A DNA stretch of 64,000 nt from Flammula alnicola (GCA_015499995.1 JADNRV010000002.1:434001-498000), one strand, 5' to 3'. Numbered from the stretch's first letter, positions 21,381 to 35,374 are shown. Notes: generated from the letters alone by a model not told the origin. Made by a program: numbers and translations.

Positions 21381-22920
21381 ATCAATCTAGTAGAATTTCT
21401 TCATACACTACATTAGATGTAAGAGGCTCTACCGTATCATCTGGAAGCAGAATTTTAATGTTATGACTTGAAGTAGCTCGTGAGAGCGCGACATAGAGCT
21501 GTCCATGGGCAAACACCGGAATCCACACATCAAGGCCTACATATCGTATCGATTGTCCCTGTGATTTGTTGATCGAAAGAGCGAATGCTAGTTGGATGGG
21601 AAATTGGCGACGCTTAAATCGAAAGGTTACATCTGCAGATCGTGAGCTTGGGGTCAGGGTAATGCGGGGAATCAAGGCTATTTCGCTATCGTGCTCTCCA
21701 CCAAGAAGCTGGACCTCGAGAACTCGGTTGTTCATTCTCATGATAATCATGCGAGTGCCATTACAGAGACCTTGAGATGGCGAAAGGTTGCGAAGGAGGA
21801 TGACTGGGCACCCAACTTTGAGGTTCAGTTCACCTGGAGGAAGACTGGAGGCATGAATAGATCTCAAGAATTCGACAGGAACTTGGTCGTCGTCTGCTGG
21901 ATCGGCCCCAGTTTCGTGTATCATCTGGTCTGCACTGATATATTGCCGAACATCGCCGTATATCCTTTCGAGGATTTGGTTGTTGAGATCTCCGACGTCC
22001 GCATTTCGGGGGGCAAGGATCATGCGATTAAGGAAGTACTCCGGCGGAGGTGGTGGATTAGAATCGACACCAGGATATATTGAATCAATAAGTGATTCAA
22101 CGTCATTAACCTGCATGTGGTCAGGTAGACGGACCTGAATACCATCACCAACCATATTTCGGCCATGACCTACATTGAGGAGCCATGCGGCAAACTGCTG
22201 GGCATCTGCTGACCCTCGATCGATGCGCATATTCTGGCAGAGGTGGAGAATTTCAACGTGCTGCCACAGTTGAGATCACTGGATGGTTGCGCTGATGATA
22301 TCTGCCCGTGAACCTTTCGGTACAATAGGGAGTGTTTGAAGGAAGTCGCCACCGAGAACCACAGTGAGGCCAGCAAAGGGTCGGTTATCATTGCGAATGT
22401 CACGCAGAGTGCGTTCAAGTGCTTCAATAGCATGTCGATGTTGAGCGCCAACTTCGTCCCATATGATAGCCTTTGTTGCGCGAAGAAGGTCGGCCCGGGT
22501 ACTATCCTTCGGTATGTTGCACATTGAGCCTTCGGTAAGCATGTCGGTTGGAATTTTGAATGTCGAATGAGCTGTGCGCCCTCCACGAATGAGAAGTGCG
22601 GAAATGCCGGACGACGATACACAAAGAATGATGTGCCCATCACTGCGAAGCTTTGAACAGATTGTGTTGTAAAGGTATGTCTTGCCCGTACCACCAGAGC
22701 CTTGGACAAAGAAGACTCTTCCCTGATCTTGTTCGATTGCGGTAATGATCATTGTGTAAGCCACATGCTGTTCGTCGTTCAACTGAGGAAGTCTTTCCTC
22801 CAGAGTGGCATGTTCGAGTTCTCGGTCATAATTGAGTTGCTCAGTAATCAGAGGATTGACGGTGAGTGCAGTCCAATCACGAACAGGTCTGGGCATCGAT
22901 GGAAAGTCAGCCAGAGAATG

Positions 22921-23153
22921 TGTTGAAATCAAATCTGGAAGTGCGCGATCATCTCAAGATCGGACTGAGGGAAGCAGAGAAATGTTGAATTCCGGTTGGC
23001 CTCTGTGAACATAGGAGGGCAAACAGATGGAGACTAAAGTACACAATGACCGGCTTATGTATGTAGTCTAGCAATGAAAATCATGGGATTGAATCCCGAC
23101 GCACGTTGACTGGTGCATCGCGCATGCTCGCACAACCTCCCAATATTCCAACA
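22921..23153. repeat. LTR copy 1 (233 bp)
   Basis: Starts TGTTGAAATC, ends TTCCAACA. Preceded by duplication GAATG at 22916-22920. Confidence 0.9.
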
Positions 23154-23776
23154 CACTCCCTCGAGCGAAGCGGTGCACCCAAGAACACTCCCTGAAACCA
23201 AAAATCCCCAAAAAGCGAAATAAAAGATCAATAAAAATTCCCCATCAATCTCCAACATGCAAACCATGGTCCATGCTGCTGAGAGCTGCGACAAGCAAGT
23301 TTTAGGCGATAGGGAAGGCAATCGGCATCAAGCAAGGTGAGAATCGGAAACAGAATAAATCGAGCCGAGAATCGAGAGGTAGGTGAATTCAGTGGGTAAA
23401 ACTCTCTGCGGCGGTGTCCAAATGAGAACAAAAACGAGTCGGCACTCGGTGTGGAAACGGAAATCCAAAGCAAGTCGGCAAAATAAAATCCAGCGAGGGT
23501 AAAAATCCAATCCATCGAGGGCAGCGGGGCAGCATACAGCAAATCAATCTGCAAATAAAAATCTTGACCATCGAGCGAAGCGGCAGGTAGGCATCGGCAA
23601 GATGAATAGGCGCGCACTGGCATGCGGGGCAGCGTTCTTCGGCTCTCGAAATGTGGGGTTCATCCAACAAAAAATCCTTCAAAGACTTCAAAACTCGTCT
23701 TGTCCAACAAAATTAATCAAATCTTCAAATACGGCATCTTCAAAAACCGTGCCTCCAAGCCTGAGGACTTAGCGTG

Positions 23777-23883
23777 CGCCGATCTTCAACAGCGACTTTT
23801 CTTCTTCAACATGCGCTGATCGTCGACAGCGACTTTTCTTCATAAACATGCGCCGATCTTCAACGGCGGCTTTTCTTCTTCAC
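23777..23883. repeat. three 37-bp tandem units inside the LTR element
   Basis: Units start at 23777, 23814 and 23851, each beginning CGC(C/T)GATC and containing GCGACTTTTCTTC or a close variant. Non-coding. Confidence 0.85.
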
Positions 23884-24176
23884 GGAATTTCGGTCCAGAA
23901 CTGTCTTCTGCAGGTTTAGAGGCTCTGCAGCCTTCTTCTGCCTCAGCGTCGACATGCGAGGGCTTCAACAGGTGCGCTTCGAGCAAGCGACTTGTCTTCG
24001 GGCATCAGGAAGAGAAAACGGCCCGGCTGGGAGACGTCGAATCGCGAGTCTTCAACTCGAGCAAGATCCGAGAGGTCGAGTGAACAAGTTACGGCGGCGG
24101 CGAAGGAACAAACCAGAGAGCGTCGCAACGGGGTGTATGTGAGACTGACCCACCTGAGAGGACAGGCATCCGTTTG

Positions 24177-24409
24177 TGTTGAAATCAAATCTGGAAGTGC
24201 GCGATCATCTCAAGATCGGACTGAGGGAAGCAGAGAAATGTTGAATTCCGGTTGGCCTCTGTGAACGTAGGAGGGCAAACAGATGGAGACTAAAGTACAC
24301 AATGACCGGCTTATGTATGTAGTCTAGCAATGAAAATCACGGGATTGAATCCCGACGCACGTTGACTGGTGCATCGCGCATGCTCGCACAACCTCCCAAT
24401 ATTCCAAAA
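24177..24409. repeat. LTR copy 2 (233 bp)
   Basis: Same length as copy 1. Visible differences are few, for example GAACATAG versus GAACGTAG, AATCATGGG versus AATCACGGG, and the last bases CAACA versus CAAAA. Followed by GAATG. Confidence 0.9.
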
Positions 24410-27400
24410 GAATGTGCAGAGTCGCGTAGGATCTTGTCGAGTAGAAAGAGCCCATAATCATAAACGTCTTCTTCAGGTGGATTGTGGATTCCCATTGATC
24501 GCAGATGGCGTTCCAGATCATCGCAGATGTGTTGTCGGAATTCAAGCCACAATGTATCAGGCTGCGCAAGCTCTCCGAAAAGCAGAAGAGTTGCAAAAAG
24601 ATACCGGAGTCGGGTGCCAGTCTGCATTTCAGATGCTTCTTGAAGGCAAAGTCGCCATTCGCCGTCATCCTCGAGAAGGCCTCGGGCTAGGCAGGCAGCA
24701 TAGAAGGTGGGAAGTGGATTGTGGTGCCCTGGCACCCTGCGAAGGTCGTCGAATGATTTTGCTCCTTTAACGACGGTAAGAAGTGTACGAAGGTAAAACT
24801 GTTCTCCTGCGGTAGGTTTAATGAAATACATTCGCCCCAGGGCAAAGCCCTTCTGCCTTAGCGTCCATTTCCGCTCATTCACGTTATAGACGAAATATTG
24901 AGGAAACTCTTGGTAAGTGTGTTTGCGAGCTTCTTCACCCAAGGGTCCAGGATCTGCGTTTGCGTCAAAGAAGGCAGTTAATGACGTTTTCTGATGTGCG
25001 CCGCGGTCAAGAACAGTATCGATGTCATCGTTGGGATCGAAAATAACCATATGGTGGTTAGGCAGGTGTATCTGGAGACGAACAACGTTTGGAATCTGTT
25101 CGTGTAGCTCATAGTGGAAGATTCGCCAAATAGCATCCGGTGCGGAAATGTAGCGGCCTTCGATCCAGCGTTTGACTTCATCGTGCCGGTGAAGCTCAAG
25201 GAGAGCACGATCTGGCCCCTTCTGAATATACTTGAAGGCATACTTGAACGTTCCAAGCGAGACCGCGCATTCCATGTTGATATGGCAGTGGAAATCGGCA
25301 CAGAGAAGTGGTGGGTATGAGACAATCCATCGGTTATCCACTGTTACTCCTCCTACATCATATGCCCGCCCATCGTTTGGTCGATAATACAGAGGATAGC
25401 CGTGATAATCCATAGTCGTGAATTCCTGAAAATCCTTTGGGTAGCCCTTGCTGCATTTTCCGTTAACCATGCATGGTGCGGAGGGATTCAAAGGCCCGCA
25501 AGGTCCGTGTATCATGCACTTCTTGACCGTTTCAAACAGAAGTGGCTGCATCACAGGATCTGGCCAACGGGCCCATATACAGGAGTCTATTGCTTCAGGT
25601 GTTAGCAATTTGTAAGGCTCCTTGAGGAAAATGAGGATGTGCATGTGTGGAAGGCCGCGTTTTTGAAATTCAATTGTATACACATACGCGATGGCTTTTC
25701 CGAATACACCATGTTTGTAAATGTAATCGACGACCGCCTTCTTCTTCATCTGAAACACGCGAGCGACTAAATCTGGTCGGTCATAGGCCGTTTGTCCAGG
25801 AAGGAGCTCCCGTTCAATTTCAACCCAATTAGGATTTGTCGTCATGGTGAGAAATATGTCGACCTTTCGGAAATAGCGGGCAATGGCCATGGAGTCCTGA
25901 AAGCACTGAGCCATGTTGCGAGGACCACCCATGTAAGAGGAAGGAAGGATGACACGCTGTCCAAGATCATTGAGATCTAAGTTATTGTCCTCGTCGTTAG
26001 CTGCGGCATCTTCTAAATTATTGAACCTTGCCGCTCGGAAAGTCTCTTGGTTGCGTATAATCCAGAAAAGCCTCTGCTGATCAACAGATGCAAACATATC
26101 GACAGTGTAACAGTTAAAAAGTCGACCACCACGAAGAAGCAAATTAAATTCGTTTGGTCGATAGTGAATTCGGAAGGCCACATAGCGCGTCAACGTAAGA
26201 CGCCTGGACTGAGAAAGTGGGCCTTGTTCCACCTGCAATCCTCTCTCACCTCGTCGTTGTCGTCGAGCATTTTGCTGCTGGAGCCGGTTGTTTCGCTGTT
26301 CCGCAGACTCATGCAGCACCATTTCTGGATACCATCCATTTTCCCCATGTGGGAACAGAAGAGGATACTGAAGGGGCACATATGCCAGATGGAGGTCGCT
26401 AATTCGTTGCAATGGTCCTGCCCGAAGGCGAAGAATGATATCACGGGGTTCTGTTGATGCATTTCCAGGTAAAATAACAGCCACCTCATCAGCTGTTGGC
26501 AGGTTGTAGCGACGATGGTCGAGGCCAGGCAAGAGGCGAAGCCGAATCTCAACATCATTGGCAGGATCGTAGTTGCACAGGACTTCAAAAGCATGACGGT
26601 AAAGAGGAACGTATTGGTGGTGTTCAGAGAGCATCTCCTGGAGTGAACACATGATCTCGCGATCAAGGTCGGCATTCTGTTGCATGCGCAAATCCAATGC
26701 AGCGCGCGGCTCATAAAAATAGAGTTGGGCATAGGAAGGAGGGCGAATTCCTCTCGATATCAATGATCCTGAGTTGTGGTAAAGCTCTCCAAAGATCCTG
26801 AAGACAGGTGGTCCCCTTCCCTCATTGACGGAATGATCCTGTTCGATGCCGAGTGAGGTAAAGGCCAATGCACGGTTGTATTTCCATATTTCATCCCGAA
26901 ATGTCACCGCGTCACGCTCTTCAGACGTGAGAAGCCATCGAAGAGGTTCAGGTGCAGCCTCATGTACCGGAAGGCGAACCTTTCCCTCCATGCAGCATGA
27001 TCCAAACTTGGGTGATTGCTTGGAACTGTCAGAAAGCTTCTCTGCGAGCCAGTGAAGAGCTCCACAGAACGGACACGGAATATTCATCCGGCCTAAATCG
27101 TGTCGGCTGGGCGGTTCCACATATGGATGATGGCCTGCAAGGAACAGCTGTAGTGTCCTTCGTCGGCGCGCGACGGGTTGTTGAGGATTGCCACATGCAG
27201 CAGGGTGACCTTGAGAAAAGAATGAGTAACATATACTCAAGTTAGTTTAATGGACACACCTTCATGTTCTTCGTGTCCTGAGCGCACGAGTGCTGGTCCA
27301 TTTTCTGGTACTTCATCACCTTCCGGGTCTTCTATAGAGTCCGTTAGCTGCAGAGTGTGAAGGATGCAATAAGAATACTGACCATCAGCGAATGCATTAT

Positions 27401-29101
27401 ACAGATTAAAAAGTCGTCGAGCCTCTTCATGTGCGTCATCTAGAAATATTGTTGAAGTCAGACAGCCACGAATATACAGCATAAGAACGACAAACCTTGA
27501 CCTGCCGGTTGTATGGTCTGGGTGGTAGGTGGAGTCTGAAGTTGAGCATTGTTCTGTGTGCGATTGTTTTGCTGATGTGCTGGGGCCACACGTTCTTGAC
27601 CTTGTGCCGTGCGCTGAGACCTTGCTTCACGTTCTCGAGCACGTCGACGCTGCTGTCCAAGAGACCGCGCATTTGTCGCACTTGCTGGCTGTAGATTTTG
27701 CAGAGGCCCTCCGATGTTCTGACACGCAACAGCAACTGAAAATGAAATGGTTATCAGTGACGAAATGAGTGGGAGCAAAATACGACGTACCTTCATTTGC
27801 TTGTGGTAAAGTCTGAGTAAAAGGAGGCGTAGCCTGTTGTATTTGTTGGGCACCCAATCGTTCTTGTCGTTCTCGAGCACGACGATGTTGTTGACCGAGA
27901 GAACGAAAATTAGGTAGTGTAGCAAGAGCGGGGCGAGTAGACGCCGAAGGAGCATTTGCCAGAGAAGAATTTTCCTGTGCTGTGCTTTCCTGCCGCTCTC
28001 GCTCTTGCCTAGCTTGCTGCGCATTCGAACGGGCGGAAGATGCAGAGCTATCTATACGCAATACGGTGCGTGGACCTTGACAGGAGATGGTTGAATCCTG
28101 GCATGAAGGGCCGGCGCACGGTGTGTCATATGAAGACTTTAAAAATGCCAATGAGTCAGAGACAGACAGGATATATACAATAAATGATGTTACGCACCAA
28201 TGGATTGTACATAAAAGCCTCATCTCTCACATCCCTGGAGGCCGAAGTCACAGGTTGACGGTTCACAGCCCTTGAAGTCGAAGCCACAGGTTGAAGGTTT
28301 TCGTCTTGCTGAGGATTCAAGTGTCTTCGTCTCAGAGAGCCCAAGAGATCTGTATCGCGAAGCATACGATTTGATGCTCGACCAGCTGTCCTGATTCTTT
28401 CAATGTATCTGGGTTGAGGTGTAGGCGTTTCTGGTCTCGGAGCAGGAGGGCGACGCCGCGGGCTCTCTTCCACGTTGAGAGCAAGCTCGCGGAAAGCTTG
28501 GCGGGCCTGCTGTTGATGTCGCTGGGGCGTTGTGAGAATATCTCGAGACCTGAACATAAGTGAGCAATGGAGGAGAAAAGAAAAGAATGCCTCTTACATT
28601 AGTTTCAGAGTTACGGGTTGTTGGGTGCATTCGTCGTGTCTTCGTGTCTTCGTGTCTTCGCGTTAAGGGTCGTGACCGATCATGATGATGCCGCCCTGGG
28701 TTTCCAAGAACAGGCACATCTCCGAGAACATTAGATACCATCCCAGCTACAATGATTGCCACTGGACAGTGGAGAGAAGGCCTTTGGGCATAAGTATCCA
28801 GCAGGAGGCTTTACATGCGAGGTAGGCTGGAAATTTTCGCATAAGATGGATCAACATGCTTACTTCTTGAACGACATCTATATAACAGGGAAGATTTACA
28901 TAGAAACCCCTTCAAAGAGGCGAATGACAGAGAAAAGAGAGAGAGACATCTAGAATTCGATGATCGAGAACGAATATCGAAAGGCAGAGAGACGTGTCCC
29001 ATGGGTGTCCGCGCAAAGACGGTGACTTGTTTGTCTGTGATCAATTGTGACAGGCGTTTGTCTGTCACGTGTGAAAGACCCTCTTCGATTTATAGTATAG
29101 A

Positions 29102-29898
29102 CGAGCGCGTGACCCGTGCTTCGCACGGGCGTGCCGTTGGCCCTAGATGTGGGGACGGGCAAGTACGGTTGTGTTGATGGCCCATGACTAAGCTGTACAG
29201 CCACACGAAAAGGCGCCGCTTGCACTCTTGTCGTCCTCTCTTCGTATTTGAGCTCTCTTTCAACTTCCCTTTGCCCTAATTCATGCCAAAAAACCCTCTG
29301 AAGATTGTAATACATAAATAGTAAACATATCCAACTTTCAGATGCAGTAACACGAGGGAAGGCCTTTTTTGGCGTGCTAGCGGACAGGATAATTATGGTC
29401 TGTCACACGTGTGACACCATGTAGATGTTACATTTGGATGTGCTCCGTAAGTACACCTTTTCGACCTGTAGCTATGCTCCGTTTCCTTCAAGGTTTTGCA
29501 GGCATCCTCTTTGTTTAAATATCTATCGATCCTTCGTGCGACATTTTAGAAATTGTGACGTTGAGCTCAAAATTTAAAAAATAACTTCTGACTATGTCAT
29601 ATTCTACCACATGTTTTACAAAGGATCGCAAGCCAAGTTATTTTTGAAAGATTTTGCACCATAGTTGTGCCTATCCAGGTGGATATAGATGTCGAAAGAT
29701 GTACCGGCAGATCCTTTAATGATTTTGGCAGGGAAGCCCTAACAACTAACATGTACAAATAAAAAGGCCTGTTAGAGGCGTTGCCCGTCCCCACTAGATG
29801 TCGAACGGCATAGAGACGTGACTTGTTTGTCTGTGAGCAATTGTGACATGGTCTTTGTCTGTCACGTGAGAAAGTCCCTCCTCGATTTATAGTATAGA
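29102..29898 (-). mobile_element. non-autonomous Helitron B (797 bp)
   Basis: Minus strand. 5' tip TCTATACTATAAATCGAGG at 29898 with A before it; 3' hairpin CCCGTGC-GAA-GCACGGG plus TCACGCG and tip CTCG at 29102-29105. The 3' tip touches the 5' T of the large Helitron at 29101 with no base between. No coding region seen inside. Confidence 0.75.
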
Positions 29899-30101
29899 TA
29901 GATAGATTAGAATTGTCGGCGCCTTCGTAAGTATTGCTATTTTTAACAGCGGAAGCATTTATGCATCGGAAGTCTTCCCGGCCGCTCTTACGAGGCTTTG
30001 GCTTACACACACACAGGCTTTCACAGGCACTACCATGTGCGCTGTATATCTTCGTTGTCGTTTGGACTTGTATAATTCGACAACATCGCCTTCCTACCGT
30101 A

Positions 30102-32214
30102 ATGACCAATAACGAAAAGAAACGAAGCAACAAGGAAGAGGCCACTGGGGTCTCAGATAATCATACCCCCTCCAATCCCCCGACTGCCTCAGACTCGGAT
30201 CACATCAGATTTTCGAGGAGAGAGAAATGGTTTATAGTCTGTTTTACTTCGTTTGTTGGGGTGTTCAGGCAAGTTAGAGCGGTATTTCTACATGATGCGC
30301 CAACGCTAAACTCGGGCTCTCGCCTTACAGTCCACTCACGGCGAACATTTACTTGCCAGCATTGCCTACCCTCTCTCAAGCTTTCCACAAGTCAACGGAA
30401 CTTATTAATCTCACAGTATGTTGCGCACCCCATATCTTGTCTTCCCACCTCATCTTCATTCTGAATAGGTCACTATTTATATGGTCCTGCAAGGTGTTGG
30501 TACGTGACTATTCTCTACCCAGTGTAATGCCCATTTGCTAACGGGAACGCAGCACCCATGCTATGGGGTCCCGTTTCGGACCACATCGGTCGAAGGCCAA
30601 CCTCTGCCGCGTGCCTGCTAATTTTGTCCTTATCTTGCGTCGGATTGGCCCTCGTTCCCACTTCTGATTTTTGGCTTTTAATGCTTCTCCGTTGCCTACA
30701 AGCCACAGGGTCAGCCAGTACGATTGCAATCGGTAATTAATCTTTCTGAAGTGGCCATAACAAATAGCTAATTTTTTATGTAGGCGCCGGTGTGATTGGT
30801 GACATTTCGAGCCGAGCTGAACGAGGTGGGTTCTTTGGAATTTTCACTCTTGGTCCCACGGTACGTTGGCAAATCAAATTGTGTTAGTATGTTTATGGAA
30901 CTGACTTTGGCCAGCTCGGACCCGCTATCGGCCCCGTCATAGGTGGTGCACTTGCTAACAGTCTTGGTTGGAGGTTTGTTTAACTTCCTTTTACTCGTTT
31001 TAGTGTTCATTCATAACAATTTACACTCAGGTCTATATTCTGGTTTCTATGTATATCGGCATCTATTTGCTTCATGATAATTATTCTGTGAGCCCTCCTC
31101 TACATTCGACGACTAAGAGTTGATCTTCATGTTTTTATTGTCTGCAAGGTTTCAGCCGGAGACCCTACGTTCAATTGTTGACCGTGGTCGTGACCAAATC
31201 TTTATTGTATACAGACCGGTTATACCCATCATCGGAGGTAGCGCACCGACTAGAGCCCCAGTAGCGTCAAAAGTGAAAATTCCTCGAAACCCGTTCCGAT
31301 TATTCCTCAATCCTGATGTAGATGTCCTGTTGATAATCAGTGCTATCGCATGCACCGTATATTATGGTGTGATTGCTACAATATCGACTCTGTTTGTAGC
31401 GACGTACCCATTCCTAAGCGAAACAACAGTCGGACTTTGCTTCTTGGCCATAGGAGGTGGCAATATTCTTGGAAGCTCGATAACTGGCCGCGTCCTAGAT
31501 ATAGAATATCGGAGGTTTAAGAAAAGGGTGCAATCTCGTTTGACAGGTTCTACAGCTCAGGTTGATTTGAACCAAGAAGAAAGCTTTCCGCTTGAACAGG
31601 TGAGATCTATGTTTGAATATATGCAACATGTAATTCTCACTGAATTTAGGCTCGTCTTCGACTGACGCCGTATTACATTCTGATTATGGCTGCATCTTGT
31701 GCAGGATATGGTTGGTGTCTCCAGAAGAAAGTTAACATCGCCGGTCCTCTCATTCTGCACTTTATTAGTGAGTTTTCTTCAAATTTGTAACAGATTTCAT
31801 ATCGCCAGATTGTTTATGCCCTCTCCCTATCTTTTCTCAGTTGGCTACATGAGCACCTCTATAATGAACGTTTCATCAACCTTGATGATTGACTTGGTGC
31901 CAGGTCAAAGCTCCTCTGTCACTGCATGCGTAAGTCTATGGTCACCCACAGTACCTGTTGAGGATGACATTCAATATTAAACACAGAACAATCTCATCCG
32001 ATGCACCCTAGGTGCCGTCTTGGTTTCTGTAATCGAACTGATCCTCAAAGGTATCGGGATTGGGTGGACGTACGTTCTTCTCGCCGGCATGTTACTGCTG
32101 TGCACGCCGCTGGTTTATCTTGCCATTCGAATCGGACCACAGTGCCGCATCAAACGGCAACGCCGTAGGGATGAAGAGCTAGCTCGCATTGTAGAAACGA
32201 GCGACAATGCTTGA
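30102..32214 (+). CDS. major facilitator superfamily drug:H+ antiporter (DHA1 type)
   Basis: ATG at 30102 (MTNNEKKRSNKEE) begins a cytosolic charged tail. Helices follow; the spliced start of helix 1 is FSPLTANIYLPALPTLS, a DHA1 signature. Loop 2-3 motif GPVSDHIGRRP (about 30565-30600) and the helix 5 motif GPTLGPAIGPVIGGAL (about 30850-30960) identify a 12-TM proton-coupled exporter of the QDR/Tpo kind. A hydrophilic central loop (about 31140-31300) and a second six-helix half follow, ending in a basic tail RIKRQRRRDEEL. The first intron (30269-30330) has a GC donor (GCAAGT); others are GT-AG. Probable plasma-membrane exporter of small toxic compounds; substrate unknown. It is the first gene right of the Helitron island. 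Confidence 0.88.
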
Positions 32215-32330
32215 CATATATTAGATGATCTATCTCTTAACCACCAAGTTAGATTTCTCAACTTAACAACAAAACTTCTGTACTATGGACAACAAAGCAT
32301 CTACATATTTGCGGACCAATTTATCAAACC

Positions 32331-33964
<1,634 letters not shown>

Positions 33965-34203
33965 GGTTAGGGATGAGAGTCAAGCTGAAAGTTGAAATAT
34001 ATTTGCTATCATCTGGGATTAGTCAACCGCATTACCGAGCACGCCATGGCCAAAGGCTCATGGCGGTGAGAGTGAAGGAAGCACTGTCCGGATTTGATCC
34101 CGTGCCGATCTTCCCATATTGCTTCCGGACCCTGTAATAGCTTCCGGCCCGCCTTGCTCTTATGTGACGTATGTACTGCCATGATCAATCTTTCTAACAA
34201 GCC

Positions 34204-35374
34204 ATGTCATCCCATATTCCTCAAGCCATACTCCAGAAACTCCGAGAGCTAGACAGCAATGCTTCGTTTTCAGGATCTTTGCCACGGGTCCAATCTTCGT
34301 CGGGCGCCATCTTTTATGCCAAATTGGGCTCGCCGAGCGATGATGTACAATACACAGGCGAAGCAGAATCTCTCAAAGCGATAGCGGAGGCGGCACCATC
34401 TCTCGCACCCCGTATTCTATCTTTTGGAGTCCTAGACTCAGGCGCACCTTATTTTATATCTGAGTATAAAGACATCGGCCTTCTCTCCTACGGGGCTTCA
34501 GATATTCTCGCAAAACGGATGGCCACAGAATTGCATGCTAAACCAAGCTCGTCTGGACTCTTTGGATTTTCCATTCCAACTTACTGCGGTGTCACAAGAT
34601 TACAAAATGGATGGTTTAGAACCTGGGACGAGTGTTATTCTTCTATGATTGGGGATTTACTTGGGCAATTAGAAAGAAAAGGCCGGTATCAGAATATGTG
34701 TCGGAAAGGAGAGTCCATTAAATCAGAGTGAGACTCAAATTTATTATAACCGGAGTTCCACAAAATTAATATCCTTGAGCCAGAGTGATACCGAAACTGC
34801 TTGGTGAGCCGAACTTCTTTGACATCCAATGTACCGTAGCTTCACGATTGGGAGTATAGGCTCCCTCGACATAAAGCCAGTGATATTACATGGTGATCTA
34901 TGGGTATGTCAAATTTCTAGCATGCTGCAATATTTAAGCCTTTATCCGATAACCGTTGAATTAGAGCGGAAATGCTGGGGTAGACAAGGCAACTGGTCAA
35001 CCCATAATCTTCGATCCTGCTTCATATTACGGCCACAACGAAGCCGAGTAAGTTTGGCTTATTAATTCGCTTCAGAGAGCGATTCTGAACTTTCTTCAAG
35101 CCTTTCAATTGCTAGGATATTTGGAGGTTTTCCAGACTCATTTTTCAAGACGTATCACCAACACATACCGAAGACTGAGCCTGTTGACCAATACGAACTT
35201 CGAATGGATTTGTATGAGTTATTTCACTACCTGAATCATACATTGATCTTTGGGGTGAGTGCATAGACGCGTATAGAGTAGAATCACAAAGACTAAGCTT
35301 GATTTAAGGGCCACTATTCAGGAAGCGCTGAGAGAAAGATGGACAAACTCATGGCAGCACTACCCGAATTGTAA
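34204..35374 (+). CDS. fructosamine/ketosamine-3-kinase
   Basis: Starts MSSHIPQAILQKLREL at 34204. N-lobe: FYAKLGS and EAESLKAIAEA, matching the glycine loop/Lys region and the conserved Glu of the family. Spliced catalytic loop IKPVILHGDLWSGNAG (about 34855-35000), then FDPASYYGHNEAE, the metal-binding Asp segment. The C-terminus ends KMDKLMAALPEL. Three introns near 34730-34860 and two later are needed, and all phases fit. The enzyme phosphorylates fructosamines on protein lysines, destabilising them and so deglycating protein. Intact and of usual length (about 300 residues). Confidence 0.88.

Larger units (their letters stand above)
22921..24409. mobile_element. gene-less LTR retrotransposon (TRIM-like, 1,489 bp)
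   Basis: Two 233-bp direct repeats (22921-23153 and 24177-24409) begin TGTTG and end CAACA or CAAAA. They differ at only a few positions and are flanked by 5-bp duplications GAATG (22916-22920, 24410-24414). The 1,023-bp interior has no gag, protease, reverse transcriptase or integrase. A purine-rich stretch GAGGGAGTG next to the left repeat (minus strand) suggests the element is oriented minus. It must be moved by proteins of another LTR element. It interrupts the RepHel gene. Confidence 0.9.
21382..28741 (-). pseudogene. Helitron Rep-helicase (RepHel), broken by an LTR insertion and one stop codon
   Basis: Minus strand, ATG about 28741. Several short 5' exons (28741 to about 27240) encode a low-complexity N-terminus with two copies of SLGQQ-RRARERE. 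The main exon (27240-24415) holds the rolling-circle Rep domain: HUH motif GLPHMHILIFL (about 25650) and the two-tyrosine motif KYAFKYIQKG (about 25240). The exon continues after the LTR element into a Pif1-like helicase: Walker A GSGGTGKTYLY, Walker B IIWDEVGAQHR, GGDFLQTLPI, VGCPVILLRNL, NKSQGQS and YVALSRATS. Excising 22921-24409 plus one GAATG rejoins the frame exactly (...RDSAHS/LADFPS...). One in-frame TGA remains at 22276-22278; the frame is open on both sides. HUH and helicase motifs are otherwise intact, so inactivation looks recent. Confidence 0.9.
18516..29101 (-). mobile_element. large Helitron with Rep-helicase gene (about 10.6 kb)
   Basis: Minus strand. Proposed 5' tip TCTATACTATAAATCGAAG at 29101. 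Proposed 3' end at 18516: hairpin CCGTGC-GAA-GCACGG, spacer, tip CTAG, then T. It contains, in element order, the Rep-helicase gene, a palindromic/tandem-repeat tract and an intact small gene. The Rep-helicase identity is certain. The boundaries are less so: the 5' tip matches the CTCG-tipped family (B, C, E) whereas the 3' tip is CTAG, so the two ends could belong to different copies. Secondary insertion: an LTR element at 22921-24409. Confidence 0.6.

Noticed and set aside
23943..24188. 81-codon frame inside the LTR element
   Set aside because: No gag or pol similarity, overlaps the LTR; most likely chance.
25402..26457. Plus-strand frames opposite the Rep domain
   Set aside because: Shadows of the 967-codon RepHel exon, which carries all catalytic motifs.
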